From Gammaproteobacteria bacterium (GTDB lineage: Bacteria > Pseudomonadota > Gammaproteobacteria > JAKDMP01), in contig JALUYA010000014.1 in assembly GCA_027018875.1 (NCBI GenBank), positions 1-64,000 of the forward strand: a DNA stretch of 64,000 nucleotides. Reading direction: 5' to 3'. Shown piece by piece: positions 9,965 through 19,022 of this stretch. Under the pieces are notes generated by a model, which worked only from the letters and a program-made list of their open reading frames with translations, did no database searches and had not been told where the DNA came from. Numbering within the stretch: position 1 is the stretch's first letter; every line of letters starts with the position of its first letter. Both the position numbers and the translations under genes were made by a program.

Positions 9965-12795
9965 TTGGACTCCATAAATGTGGTTTTACTCTGAACATGA
10001 TCCCGCTCGGAAAGACCGAGCGCCTCTTCGACCAGGGCGTTCTGTTCCGCCCGGTGCCGCTGCGGGTAGCCGCTGGCTGGGGCGGCCATTGGCCTCCGTC
10101 CGGCATAACTCAGCACCCGCCGCTGCTGCAACGGCTTTTGCAGGTGATGGCGGATCTGGTACCAGGCGCCCTGATTCGTCGGTTCCTCCTGACACCAGAT
10201 GATCTCGGTTGCACCGCGATACCGCTTCAGCTCCGCCGCATAGGCTTCCCGCGGGAAGGGATAGAGCTGCTCGATACGCACAAGCGCCACCTGGTCCAGG
10301 CCCTCTTCCTCGCAGCGCGCCAGCAAGTCGAAATACACCTTCCCCGAGCAGAACACCACGCGGCGCACCCGCTGCGGGTCGAGCCGGCGGGTCTCGGGAA
10401 TGATCAATTGGTAACCCGCCATGGACAGGTCTTCCAAGGCGCAGGCGGCCAGCTTGTGGCGCAACAGGCTCTTGGGGGTCATGACCACCAGCGGCGAGCG
10501 GTAGGGCCGGATTACCTGGCGGCGCAACAGGTGAAAGATCTGGGACGCACTGGTGGGTACGCAAACCTGCATGTTGTTACCAGCACATAACTGCAGAAAA
10601 CGCTCCAGCCGCGCCGATGAATGTTCCGGGCCGGCGCCCTCATGCCCATGGGGAAGCAGCAATACCAGCCCGCACAGGCGCCCCCACTTCGCCTCTCCAG
10701 AACTGATGAACTGATCGAACATCACCTGGGCATTGTTGGCAAAATCCCCGTACTGGGCCTCCCACAGTACCAGCGAATTCGGCCGCGCCGTGGCATACCC
10801 ATATTCAAACCCCACCGCGGCTTCCTCACTTAGCAGCGAGTTGTAGCCCGTGAAAAACGCCTGGTCATCCGCCAGATGGTTCAGCGGCACCCACTCGGTG
10901 CCCGTCTCGAGTTCGTGATACACCGCGTGGCGGTGAAAGAAGGTGCCACGCTGGCTGTCCTGGCCCGCCAGCCGCACCGGGTAGCCCTCGGCAAGCAGAC
11001 TGGCGTAGGCAAGATTCTCGGCGCATCCCCAGTCAAGCGGGATCTTGCCTGCGATCATCTTGCGCCGCTCCTCGAGAATGCGTGCAGCCCGGTTGTGAAC
11101 CTTGAAATTCTCGGGAAGCTGCACCAGCTTCTCTCCCAGTGCCCGCAAACGCTCGAGCGGCACCCCGGTCGTGGCGGGCTGGTCCCAGCTGCGCCCGATA
11201 TACGGCCGCCAATCCGAGCCCTTGAAGTTGCCCTGGACGCGCTCCAGGGTCGCGGTTTCCAGCACGCGCCCCTCGTCCAGCCCGGTGCGGTAGGCATCCA
11301 CCAGCGCATTGACCTTCTCGGCCGTAATGATTCCGGCCTCTATCAACCGCCGGGCATAGATTTCACGCGGGGTGGGATGGGTACGGATAACGCTATACAT
11401 CGGCGGCTGAGTCACCGCCGGTTCATCCGCCTCGTTATGGCCCTGGCGGCGGTAGCACACGATTTCGACAAATACATCCTTGGCGAAGCGCCGGCGATAG
11501 TCATAGGCGCAACGGATGGCACCGAGAGCGGCCTCCGGATCATCGCCGTTGACATGAAACACGGGGGCCTCGATCATCTTGGCTACATCGGTGCAATGGC
11601 GCGACGAGCGCGCATCGCGCGGATCGCTGGTGGTGAAGCCGATCTGGTTATTCACCACAATATGTACCGTCCCGCCCGTACCATAGCCGCGGGTCTGGGA
11701 CATCTCCAGCGTTTCTAGAACCACGCCCTGGCCGGTCAGCGAGGCATCACCATGAATGAGTACCGGCAACACCCGCTCCCGCGCACCCGCACCACCCCGG
11801 TCCTGGCGCGCCCGCACCGACCCCTCAACCACCGGATCCACCGCTTCCAGGTGCGAGGGGTTGAACGCCAACACCAGGTGGGTTTGCCCCTCCCCGGCCT
11901 TAACGTCGCTCGAATAACCGAGGTGATACTTGACGTCACCGGTGGCATTGGTCGATCCATTATCGCCGTGGTTGCCCTCGAACTCGGAGAACAGATCCCG
12001 CGGTGACTTGCCGAGCACATTGACCAGCACGTTCAGCCGCCCCCGGTGAGCCATGCCGATCACCACCTCTTTAACGCCCGTGGCACCCGCCCGGCGGATG
12101 AGATCATTCAGAACCGGGATCAGCGCATCACCGCCCTCGAGAGAGAAACGCTTCTGACCCACATAGCGCCGATGCAGGTAGCGCTCGATCCCATCGGCGG
12201 CGACCAGCTCGGCCAGTACTATCAGGCGCTCCGCATCCGTCAGTGCATGTGGATCGACGTCCGTCTCGACCTGTTCCTGGAGCCAGTGCCGCTCGGCCGG
12301 ATCGGAGATATGGGCAAACTCCACCGCCCGATGCCCGGCATAGACCTCCGGCAACGCGTGCAGGAGCTGCCCCAGGGGCCGGCGGGCGAGGTGACCGCCC
12401 CAATCGGTCTGCACCGGTTGATCCCATTCGTCGCCGCCAAGTCCATAGTCGGTCGGATCAAGTTCGCGCCTCCGCCCGTGATGCTTAAGTCCCAGGGGGT
12501 CGAGATCCGCTTGCAGGTGCCCGAGCAGCCGCCAGGCCTCGAGCAGACGCTGCGCGGCGGCATCCCGGGTACCCCCGCAGATCGCCACGCGGGGCTGCCT
12601 GGCCCGATCGGCAAGTGCCGCCTCAATCGGGTGCCGGGGTTCGTCCCCACGGCGGCCAAGGCGGGCAAAATATCGGCGCCAGACATCGGGAACCGATCCT
12701 GGATCATCAAGCCAGTCCTCATACAAGGACTCGACAAAAGGCGCATTACCACCATAAAAAGGGGTAGATTGGATACGTTCTTTAATTGTGCTCAT
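9961..12795 (-). CDS. sucA: 2-oxoglutarate dehydrogenase E1 component
   Basis: A 944-aa thiamine-diphosphate enzyme that decarboxylates 2-oxoglutarate and succinylates the E2 lipoyl arm. The N-terminal STPFYGGNAPFVESLYEDWL is the E2-binding segment typical of OdhA. The core shows GMAHRGRLNVLVNVLGK, SEFEGNHG, the cofactor region VNGDDPEAALGA, and CYRRQGHNEADEP. Length and domain order match the family. It leads the sucA-sucB-lpdA unit. There is no obvious Shine-Dalgarno in front of the ATG at 12795, and I could not find a convincing promoter in the upstream gap. Confidence 0.96.
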   Translation of the reverse strand: MSTIKERIQSTPFYGGNAPFVESLYEDWLDDPGSVPDVWRRYFARLGRRGDEPRHPIEAALADRARQPRVAICGGTRDAAAQRLLEAWRLLGHLQADLDPLGLKHHGRRRELDPTDYGLGGDEWDQPVQTDWGGHLARRPLGQLLHALPEVYAGHRAVEFAHISDPAERHWLQEQVETDVDPHALTDAERLIVLAELVAADGIERYLHRRYVGQKRFSLEGGDALIPVLNDLIRRAGATGVKEVVIGMAHRGRLNVLVNVLGKSPRDLFSEFEGNHGDNGSTNATGDVKYHLGYSSDVKAGEGQTHLVLAFNPSHLEAVDPVVEGSVRARQDRGGAGARERVLPVLIHGDASLTGQGVVLETLEMSQTRGYGTGGTVHIVVNNQIGFTTSDPRDARSSRHCTDVAKMIEAPVFHVNGDDPEAALGAIRCAYDYRRRFAKDVFVEIVCYRRQGHNEADEPAVTQPPMYSVIRTHPTPREIYARRLIEAGIITAEKVNALVDAYRTGLDEGRVLETATLERVQGNFKGSDWRPYIGRSWDQPATTGVPLERLRALGEKLVQLPENFKVHNRAARILEERRKMIAGKIPLDWGCAENLAYASLLAEGYPVRLAGQDSQRGTFFHRHAVYHELETGTEWVPLNHLADDQAFFTGYNSLLSEEAAVGFEYGYATARPNSLVLWEAQYGDFANNAQVMFDQFISSGEAKWGRLCGLVLLLPHGHEGAGPEHSSARLERFLQLCAGNNMQVCVPTSASQIFHLLRRQVIRPYRSPLVVMTPKSLLRHKLAACALEDLSMAGYQLIIPETRRLDPQRVRRVVFCSGKVYFDLLARCEEEGLDQVALVRIEQLYPFPREAYAAELKRYRGATEIIWCQEEPTNQGAWYQIRHHLQKPLQQRRVLSYAGRRPMAAPASGYPQRHRAEQNALVEEALGLSERDHVQSKTTFMESK

Positions 12796-13531
12796 GTGAA
12801 TATAGGCCGGTGCGTTTCAGAACCGAGCACCAGTAGATGTGGTGCGGGAAAAGACAGTCATAGATGTCTGATGCATTTTATATGGTGTGCGGTGTTCTGG
12901 GTGAGTTATGCAAGGTTGCAATAAAGACCGGAAAACCAACTGCCATGACAACGGAAAATATTTTAACGGATCACGGTATAAAAACGCAGACCGATACCTT
13001 CCCGGCATTCCGATCAGGCGTCGATCGTCAGTGCCCGGGCGTTCGACCCGCGATATCCTGGCCGGAATCGATGGTCGAATTACAGGATGAATTTTATGGG
13101 GTATCCGCGGCTACGCCCTGGCGGACAATCCCCAGGCCAAAGCTTGCACCCTGCTCCGCAGGAATGCCGAGCGCGTGCGGAACACGTAACCGGGGTCGCC
13201 GCGGCGACATACTCATGCTAACCCCTCAACCTGTAACCAAGCTGTGCCACATTCGGGGATCTTCCCATCTGAACCCGGAAATTCCCGGGTTTCCCACCCA
13301 TCGAATTACAAGCTCCGCGCGGCGGCGCCCTTAACCTACGCCGACGGACCCGGATTCAGCTCGGCAACGCATGATCGGATCCGGCAGCGTATTTCTCCTT
13401 GAATCCACCCCCATAGCGGGATCCGTGGGAACACCGAGACAACGACCCGGCCGGCTCTCCGCAGAGGTGTGCTTGAATCCACTTGACACAGCCGCGATAA
13501 TATCTTCCTATCGAAACGAGGGACTGCGTCG
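12796..13531. other. Gene-free divergent gap between sucA and dxs
   Basis: I find no convincing gene in these 736 bases; the open frames have no recognisable domain or ribosome site. One frame (12908-13189, interrupted by TGA at 13088-13090) ends in a protein-like string, LLRRNAERV, and might be a dead remnant. Structures seen are a perfect 14-bp palindrome at 13195-13208 and a hairpin of 7 bp with a 6-base loop at 13272-13291. An 11-base direct repeat CTTGAATCCAC occurs at 13398 and 13472, and its second copy forms the dxs -35 region. Confidence 0.5.
13473..13501 (+). promoter_or_regulatory. Putative sigma-70 promoter of dxs
   Basis: TTGAAT (13473-13478) and GATAAT (13496-13501) are separated by exactly 17 bases. 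Transcription would begin near 13508, giving a leader of about 24 bases before the ATG. A perfect TTGACA at 13483-13488 also lies here but has no good -10 partner. Confidence 0.55.
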
Positions 13532-15436
13532 ATGATCGACGCGAAACGCTACCCGCTGCTTAGCAGCATCGACCGGCCTGCACTCTTGCGTGAACTACCC
13601 CAGGAGCGCCTGGGTGAGGTTGCACGTGAACTGCGCGGCTACCTGATTGAAACCGTGAGCGGTACCGGAGGCCATTTCGGCGCCGGATTGGGTGCCCTGG
13701 AACTGACCATTGCCCTGCACTACGTGTATCACACTCCCGAGGATCAACTGCTCTGGGATGTTGGGCACCAGGCTTACCCGCATAAAGTATTGACCGGCCG
13801 TGCCGACCGGCTTGGCACCATACGTAAATTTGGTGGCTTGGCACCTTTCCCACACCGTGCCGAAAGTGAATACGACACCTTCGGGGTAGGCCATGCAGGC
13901 ACCGCTACCGGTGCCGCTATCGGGATGGCGCTCGCTTTCCGGGCGCAGCACGATTGCCGCAAGGTAGTGGCCGTCGTCGGCGATGGGGCAATGACCTGTG
14001 GCCAATCCTTCGAGGCACTCAATCACGGCGGTGCCTCGCGCCCCGATATGTTGCTGGTCCTCAATGACAACGCCATGTCGATTTCAGAAAATGTCGGCGG
14101 CCTGGTCAACTATTTCTCGCGGATACTCTCGGGGCGCCTTTACACCACCTTGCGTGAGGGGGGCAAGCGAGTACTGCAACACATGCCCCCCGCTTGGGAA
14201 CTCGCCCGCCGGGGTGAGGCGGCACTCAAGGGTATTGTGCTACCCGGCACCTTGTTCGAGGAACTCGGCTGGAATTACGTCGGCCCGATCGACGGGCATG
14301 ACCTTCCCACGCTGGTGTATACACTGCGCAATTTACGTGAACTGAAAGGTCCACAATTTCTGCATGTCGTGACCCGCAAGGGCAAGGGCTATGCCCCCGC
14401 AGAGGCCGATCCGACCAAGTGGCACGGCCCTTCCCCTTTCGACCCGGAATCAGGGAAATTCAAAAAAAAGGCGTCGCTGCCTACGTATTCACAGATCTTC
14501 GGCCGCTGGGCCTGTGACATGGCCGAACGCGATCCACGCTTCTTTGCCATCACCCCGGCCATGCGTGAGGGTTCCGGACTGGTCGAGTACCACCGGCGCT
14601 TCCCCGAACGTTATGCCGACGTCGGTATCGCCGAACAGCATTCGGTCACGCTGGGAGCCGGGCTGGCCGTTGAAGGCATGAAGCCGGTCGTAGCCATCTA
14701 CTCCACCTTTCTCCAACGCGCCTACGATCAGCTGATTCACGACGTCGCAATCCAGAATTTGCCGGTATTGTTCGCAATCGATCGCGCGGGCATTGTCGGT
14801 GGCGATGGGGCCACCCACCAAGGTGCCTTCGATCTGAGTTACCTGCGCTGCATACCCAATATAGTAGTGATGGCCCCCGCGGACGAAAATGAATGCCGGC
14901 AGATGCTCTACACCGGCTACACACTGGATCAACCCGCGGCGGTTCGTTATCCCCGCGGCAGCGGTCCTGGTATCGAGCCACAGGTCGAAATGCAGGCGCT
15001 ACCCATTGGCAAGGCCGAGATTCGGCGTCGGGGGAAAACCCTGGCTATTCTGGCCTTCGGGGCGATGGTACCCGTCGCGGCGGAGATAGCCGAAAAACTC
15101 GATGCAACCTTGGTCAACATGAGGTTCATCAAACCCCTCGACCAGGAAACAATCCGGAAAATGGCGACCGATCATGACCTGCTGGTCACCCTCGAGGAAA
15201 ACGTAATTGCCGGCGGCGCGGGTAGCGCGGTAGCCGAGGTGCTCAATGCACTCACCCTGCTGCGTCCCATCCTGCATATCGGGCTTCCCGACGTTTTCTG
15301 CGAGCATGGAAGCCGGGAAGACATGCTGGCCTGTCTAGGCCTCGATGCCGCCGGGATCGAGAAACGAATCACCGACTGGCGTAACAGGCTGAAAACGATC
15401 CAACCCGCCCCCCTGGCATCCACTTCTCGAAGTTAA
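13532..15436 (+). CDS. dxs: 1-deoxy-D-xylulose-5-phosphate synthase
   Basis: A thiamine-diphosphate enzyme that joins pyruvate and glyceraldehyde 3-phosphate in the first step of the MEP isoprenoid pathway. Its 634 aa match the family length. Seen are VGHQAYPHK, the ThDP motif [15 protein letters not shown]...NDN, the transketolase-like second domain with [11 protein letters not shown], and a C-terminal domain ending near [11 protein letters not shown]. The start is an ATG with a weak GAGG about ten bases upstream. The next MEP enzyme, dxr, is encoded in the large cluster about 25 kb away. folE2 follows 11 bases downstream on the same strand. Confidence 0.97.
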   Translation: MIDAKRYPLLSSIDRPALLRELPQERLGEVARELRGYLIETVSGTGGHFGAGLGALELTIALHYVYHTPEDQLLWDVGHQAYPHKVLTGRADRLGTIRKFGGLAPFPHRAESEYDTFGVGHAGTATGAAIGMALAFRAQHDCRKVVAVVGDGAMTCGQSFEALNHGGASRPDMLLVLNDNAMSISENVGGLVNYFSRILSGRLYTTLREGGKRVLQHMPPAWELARRGEAALKGIVLPGTLFEELGWNYVGPIDGHDLPTLVYTLRNLRELKGPQFLHVVTRKGKGYAPAEADPTKWHGPSPFDPESGKFKKKASLPTYSQIFGRWACDMAERDPRFFAITPAMREGSGLVEYHRRFPERYADVGIAEQHSVTLGAGLAVEGMKPVVAIYSTFLQRAYDQLIHDVAIQNLPVLFAIDRAGIVGGDGATHQGAFDLSYLRCIPNIVVMAPADENECRQMLYTGYTLDQPAAVRYPRGSGPGIEPQVEMQALPIGKAEIRRRGKTLAILAFGAMVPVAAEIAEKLDATLVNMRFIKPLDQETIRKMATDHDLLVTLEENVIAGGAGSAVAEVLNALTLLRPILHIGLPDVFCEHGSREDMLACLGLDAAGIEKRITDWRNRLKTIQPAPLASTSRS

Positions 15437-15447
15437 GCCGAGCCCTC

Positions 15448-16248
15448 GTGGATTGGGAAGCCCAGGTGCCAATCCCGGCCGGCACCATAGAGGATGTTCA
15501 AAGCCATACCGACCATCGTCGTCAGGCAATCGATGCCGTCGGCATCAAGGGCTTGCGCCATCCCCTGAGTATCGCCACCGAACGCGGCTCCCAACAAACG
15601 GTAGCCACCATCTCCCTGGCGGTTCCCCTACCGGCCGAGCGCCGCGGCACCCATATGTCACGTTTCATTGATCTGCTCATGGAGCAACATGAACCATTAA
15701 CCGCCTCGCGCCTGCCGATTTTCCTCGCTACCGTAGCCCGGCGCCTCGACGCGGCGGGGGCCGAAGCGGAATTTCGCTTTCCGCTGTTTCTGCGCAAGCG
15801 CGCTCCGATTTCCGGTGTCAGCAGCTATCTTGATTATGAGATTCGTCTCGGCGGAAGTATCAAGGATGGGCTGGCCAGCACCTATACCGAAATCCAGGTG
15901 CCGGTAACCAGCCTCTGTCCTTGCTCCAAGGAGATCTCCCGCTACGGAGCCCACAATCAACGCTCGCATATCCGGGTGAAGATCGAGCCGGGAGATGCCC
16001 TCGGCCTGGAAGCCCTCATCGGACTGGTGGAAGACAAGGCTTCCGCTCCACTCTATGGGTTGCTCAAACGAACCGATGAAAAATTTATTACCGAGCAGGC
16101 CTACGACAATCCACGTTTTGTCGAGGATACGGTGCGTGAAATCGCCTTGGTGCTGCGCCAAGACCAGCACATACGCCGGTATAGCGTCGAGGCGGAAAAC
16201 TTCGAGTCCATCCACAACCACTCGGCCTGGGCCGTAATCGCCGGATAA
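15448..16248 (+). CDS. folE2: GTP cyclohydrolase FolE2 (type IB)
   Basis: A 266-aa enzyme that converts GTP to 7,8-dihydroneopterin triphosphate for folate and queuosine-type pathways. It is FolE2, not FolE1, by RGTHMSRFIDLL, the metal-site Cys in SLCPCSKEIS, the repeat GAHNQRSHI, and the C-terminal ESIHNHSAWA. FolE2 enzymes can use metals other than zinc, so they often serve when zinc is scarce. Translation starts at a GTG with no visible Shine-Dalgarno, only 11 bases after dxs, which suggests re-initiation. No folE1 is in the window, so I cannot say whether this is the only copy. It converges on the kinase gene with 43 bases between stop codons. Confidence 0.93.
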   Translation: MDWEAQVPIPAGTIEDVQSHTDHRRQAIDAVGIKGLRHPLSIATERGSQQTVATISLAVPLPAERRGTHMSRFIDLLMEQHEPLTASRLPIFLATVARRLDAAGAEAEFRFPLFLRKRAPISGVSSYLDYEIRLGGSIKDGLASTYTEIQVPVTSLCPCSKEISRYGAHNQRSHIRVKIEPGDALGLEALIGLVEDKASAPLYGLLKRTDEKFITEQAYDNPRFVEDTVREIALVLRQDQHIRRYSVEAENFESIHNHSAWAVIAG

Positions 16249-16291
16249 ATCCCCGCAATACGGCAGCCGGGCTTAACCAGGCCTCTCCGTT

Positions 16292-17593
16292 CTACTCGGC
16301 CTCGATCCCCCGGTACGCTACCGCCAACCGGCGCAGTAAGGCTCTCATGAAAACCTTATAAAAAGCCAACTGGCATTCGGTCGAGGCGCTTTCAAGTTGC
16401 TTCGCTTCAAGGCTCATGGCCAACACCGGTGCGACCGCTTTTACCGTCGTCACCCGGGGGCGACCGGCAAGCAATGCCAGTTCCCCGAAAGTCTCGCCAC
16501 GGCGGAGAAGATCGACCTGCCGTCCTTCGCGATACAGGATAACTTCCCCGGAAATAATCACGAAAAAGACCCGTTTTCCCGAGCCTGCGGCAATCAATTC
16601 GTCGCCGGCGGCATAATTTCGCCAAGTACTGTGGCTGATTGCCTCCCAGACCTCAGCATAGCCAAAGTCTTTGAAAAACGGCAAATGTCGCGCAATATCG
16701 AATCGATCCTGAAGATCGAGTTGTCCCGCCCGTTCCTCGAACTCGGCCAGTACCCGCGCCAGTTGGGCCGCCATTGCCAGGCCGTTCGGAAATCGCCGCG
16801 CGGGGTCTTTTTCCATCGCCCGTTCGATCACCCGCTCGAGCGCCGGAAGGATACTGGCCCGCAACTTGCCTAGCGGCTGCGGGGTCGCGTAAATAATCTG
16901 ATGCACCAGATGAGAAAGATTATCCCCATAAAAGGGACGTTTCCCACTGATCAGCTCATAGCCGACCACACCCAGGGAGTAGATATCGGAAAGTGCGGTG
17001 GCGGTTCCATCTTTCACCTGTTCCGGCGCCATATAACTGGGTGATCCGACCAGCCCGGTAATACTTTGAGTCCCCGTTAAACGATCATGAATAGCCACGC
17101 CAAAGTCAATGATCTTGGGATTTCCATCTGCCATGAGAAGAATGTTGCTCGGCTTGATATCCCGATGCACCACGCCCTTGCTGTGCGCATAATCCAAGCC
17201 CTTCGCGCAAGCAAACAGAATTTCCACCACCCGCCGTTGTGGCAACAGGTTGGCCAACTGGGTATGCGCCGAGAGCGGTTCCGCTCCCCGTAGATATTCG
17301 GTGACGATATAGGCATCGTCACCGCTTTGTCCCGCCTCTAAAACCGGCACCAGGTTCGGGTGATTGAGTTCCCCGGCCAGACGGGCCTCATTGGTAAATA
17401 GTTTGCGCCGGGTTTCAGCCCGTTCCGGACGCACCTCGGTGCCGTGATAAAGCTTCAGCGCAACATCGGATCCCCGTTGCGGGTCATGAGCAAGATACAC
17501 GACACTGGTACTGCCGCGGCCCAGCTCACGGGTCATCACGTATCGACCTGTATGTCGTGGGAATCGAGGCTTATCCGTCTCCTTGTCGTTCAC
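16292..17593 (-). CDS. Ser/Thr protein kinase fused to a C-terminal cyclic-nucleotide-binding domain
   Basis: A 433-aa soluble Hanks-type kinase. The glycine loop GRGSTSVVYLA is near residues 25-35, with the ATP-binding Lys at about 47 in VALKLY. The catalytic loop HRDIKPSN is at about 143, DFG at about 163-165 and MAPEQ at about 188-192, so all key residues are present. From about residue 310 a cNMP-binding domain follows, with GETFGELALLAGRPRVTTV giving the conserved Glu and Arg of the phosphate-binding cassette. No transmembrane segment is seen. I chose the GTG at 17593 because it overlaps the pgpA stop as GTGA and has GGAGGG five bases upstream. An ATG at 17635 is in frame but would overlap pgpA by 46 bases. 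Substrate and ligand are unknown. Confidence 0.88.
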   Translation of the reverse strand: MNDKETDKPRFPRHTGRYVMTRELGRGSTSVVYLAHDPQRGSDVALKLYHGTEVRPERAETRRKLFTNEARLAGELNHPNLVPVLEAGQSGDDAYIVTEYLRGAEPLSAHTQLANLLPQRRVVEILFACAKGLDYAHSKGVVHRDIKPSNILLMADGNPKIIDFGVAIHDRLTGTQSITGLVGSPSYMAPEQVKDGTATALSDIYSLGVVGYELISGKRPFYGDNLSHLVHQIIYATPQPLGKLRASILPALERVIERAMEKDPARRFPNGLAMAAQLARVLAEFEERAGQLDLQDRFDIARHLPFFKDFGYAEVWEAISHSTWRNYAAGDELIAAGSGKRVFFVIISGEVILYREGRQVDLLRRGETFGELALLAGRPRVTTVKAVAPVLAMSLEAKQLESASTECQLAFYKVFMRALLRRLAVAYRGIEAE

Positions 17594-18108
17594 ACCAGCC
17601 CTCCCGCTGCCATCCAGCCTGAGTACATTCCCCATAGGATAACGCCGGCAAAAACCCCCGCAACGATATCGTCGGCCATGATACCCAATCCACCCCCCAG
17701 GCGTCGATCAATCCAGCAAATCGGCCACGGCTTGAGAATATCCAGCACTCGAAACAGCACAAACGCCAATACCAACCAGAACCATTCGCTGGGAACCATC
17801 GCGGCGGCAACGAGTTGTCCGGCTACCTCATCGAGGTTAATCCCCGGCGGATCGTGTGCCTCCAGACGACGCGACGCATGGCCGGTAATCGCAATACCTG
17901 CCAGGATAACGATCCCGGTCACCAACCCATAGACGGGCAGGTTGGTAAATTTCAAGGCCCAGGCCAGAAAAATACCCAGAATCGCACCCAGGGTTCCGGG
18001 CGCGTAGGGAGAAAGGCCGGTCCCAAAGCCGAAGGCGATCCAGCACCAGGGATCGCGCCCGAGCGCTTTGGCATTGATACCGGGTGAAGGGTACGGGCGT
18101 CGGCTCAT
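17590..18108 (-). CDS. pgpA: Phosphatidylglycerophosphatase A
   Basis: A 172-aa inner-membrane enzyme that dephosphorylates phosphatidylglycerol phosphate. The family motif GFGTGLSPYAPGTLGAILG is at the N-terminus, and a metal-binding MADDIVAG is near the C-terminus, with about four hydrophobic segments between. The ATG at 18108 overlaps the thiL stop as ATGA. Earlier in-frame residues lie inside thiL and are not family-like. Together with cdsA in the large cluster it covers parts of phosphatidylglycerol synthesis. The kinase gene is coupled to its 3' end. Confidence 0.92.
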   Translation of the reverse strand: MSRRPYPSPGINAKALGRDPWCWIAFGFGTGLSPYAPGTLGAILGIFLAWALKFTNLPVYGLVTGIVILAGIAITGHASRRLEAHDPPGINLDEVAGQLVAAAMVPSEWFWLVLAFVLFRVLDILKPWPICWIDRRLGGGLGIMADDIVAGVFAGVILWGMYSGWMAAGGLV

Positions 18109-19022
18109 GAAAAATGCCGGTAGCCGAACCGCCCGGGCATCAGTGCTTGAGAACCCAGCCGGATACCACGCTCGGCACTCACCCGACCTATGCGGGTCAA
18201 CGGGCAACCAAGCGCCACTTCCGGCTGCAACGCCGAAATCTCGGCGGCGGAAGCGGCCAACAACAGTTCGTAATCATCGCTCGGTCCAAGCCCATCGTCC
18301 AGGCTCGCCCCAGGCGCCAGCGGCAGACTCCGGGAATCGATCTCGGCACCCAGCCCCCCCGAGGCTTCGAGCAATTTGGCCAAGTCTCCCACCAACCCGT
18401 CGGACAGGTCAATGGCCGCATGGACGTAGGGAACCAAGGCTTCGCCCGCCCGTAGCCGTGGCTCCGGCAACGCATAGGGACGTACCATGGGATCGGTGAC
18501 GCTCTCGCCGGCACGGAATGCCCGCAAACCGGCGGCGCCCCCCCCGACAACCCCGGTGACATAAAGATCATCGCCCACGCATGCACCGTCCCGCGTCAGG
18601 GCGGCACCCGGGGGCAGAAAACCGGCTACGGTAATGGTAATCGACAGCGGACCCCGGGCTAAATTCCCGCCGACCAGGGCAACCCCATGCGCTCGGGCCA
18701 GACGGGCATAACCGCTTGCGAAGAGCCGGATCCATTCCCGATCCACTTCGGAAAGAGTCAGCGCCAGCAGGGCCCAGGATGGTTCCGCCCCCATGGCCGC
18801 CAGGTCACTCAGGTTAACCGCTAAAGCGCGATGTCCGATCGCCGCAGCCGGCAGATTCATGGGAAAATGCACCCCGGCGACCAAGCTGTCGGTACTCAAG
18901 GCCAGATCGCGGCCGCAGGGTGGACGCACAACCGCGGCATCGTCCCCCACTCCGCGTAGAACATCCTCGCGGGTCACACCCAGGCCGGTGAAAAAATCGC
19001 GGATCAGGTCAAACTCATCCAC
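18105..19022 (-). CDS. thiL: Thiamine-monophosphate kinase
   Basis: A 305-aa AIR-synthase-like kinase that phosphorylates thiamine phosphate to thiamine diphosphate, the cofactor of Dxs and SucA encoded nearby. Visible motifs are GVGDDAAVV, the metal-binding STDSLVAGVHFP, NLSDLAAMGAEP, and the C-terminal DLSDGLVGDLAKLLEASG followed by GPSDDYELL. The start overlaps the nusB 3' end by eight bases. The ribH-nusB-thiL-pgpA order is a common proteobacterial arrangement. Confidence 0.95.
   Translation of the reverse strand: MDEFDLIRDFFTGLGVTREDVLRGVGDDAAVVRPPCGRDLALSTDSLVAGVHFPMNLPAAAIGHRALAVNLSDLAAMGAEPSWALLALTLSEVDREWIRLFASGYARLARAHGVALVGGNLARGPLSITITVAGFLPPGAALTRDGACVGDDLYVTGVVGGGAAGLRAFRAGESVTDPMVRPYALPEPRLRAGEALVPYVHAAIDLSDGLVGDLAKLLEASGGLGAEIDSRSLPLAPGASLDDGLGPSDDYELLLAASAAEISALQPEVALGCPLTRIGRVSAERGIRLGSQALMPGRFGYRHFS

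Noticed and set aside
12791-12806. TATATT just ahead of the sucA start as a promoter for a leaderless message
   Set aside because: It is only a few bases from the ATG and has no -35 partner, so initiation would fall inside the gene.
12046-12924. 292-aa open frame on the plus strand opposite sucA
   Set aside because: It is antisense to a certain gene, has no recognisable domain or ribosome site, and such frames are common in GC-rich DNA.
12864-13334. 156-aa open frame in the sucA-dxs gap
   Set aside because: No ribosome site or domain; composition looks like untranslated GC-rich DNA.
13483-13488. Perfect TTGACA as the dxs -35
   Set aside because: No good -10 lies 16-18 bases downstream; the nearby TTGAAT with GATAAT at 17 bases fits better.
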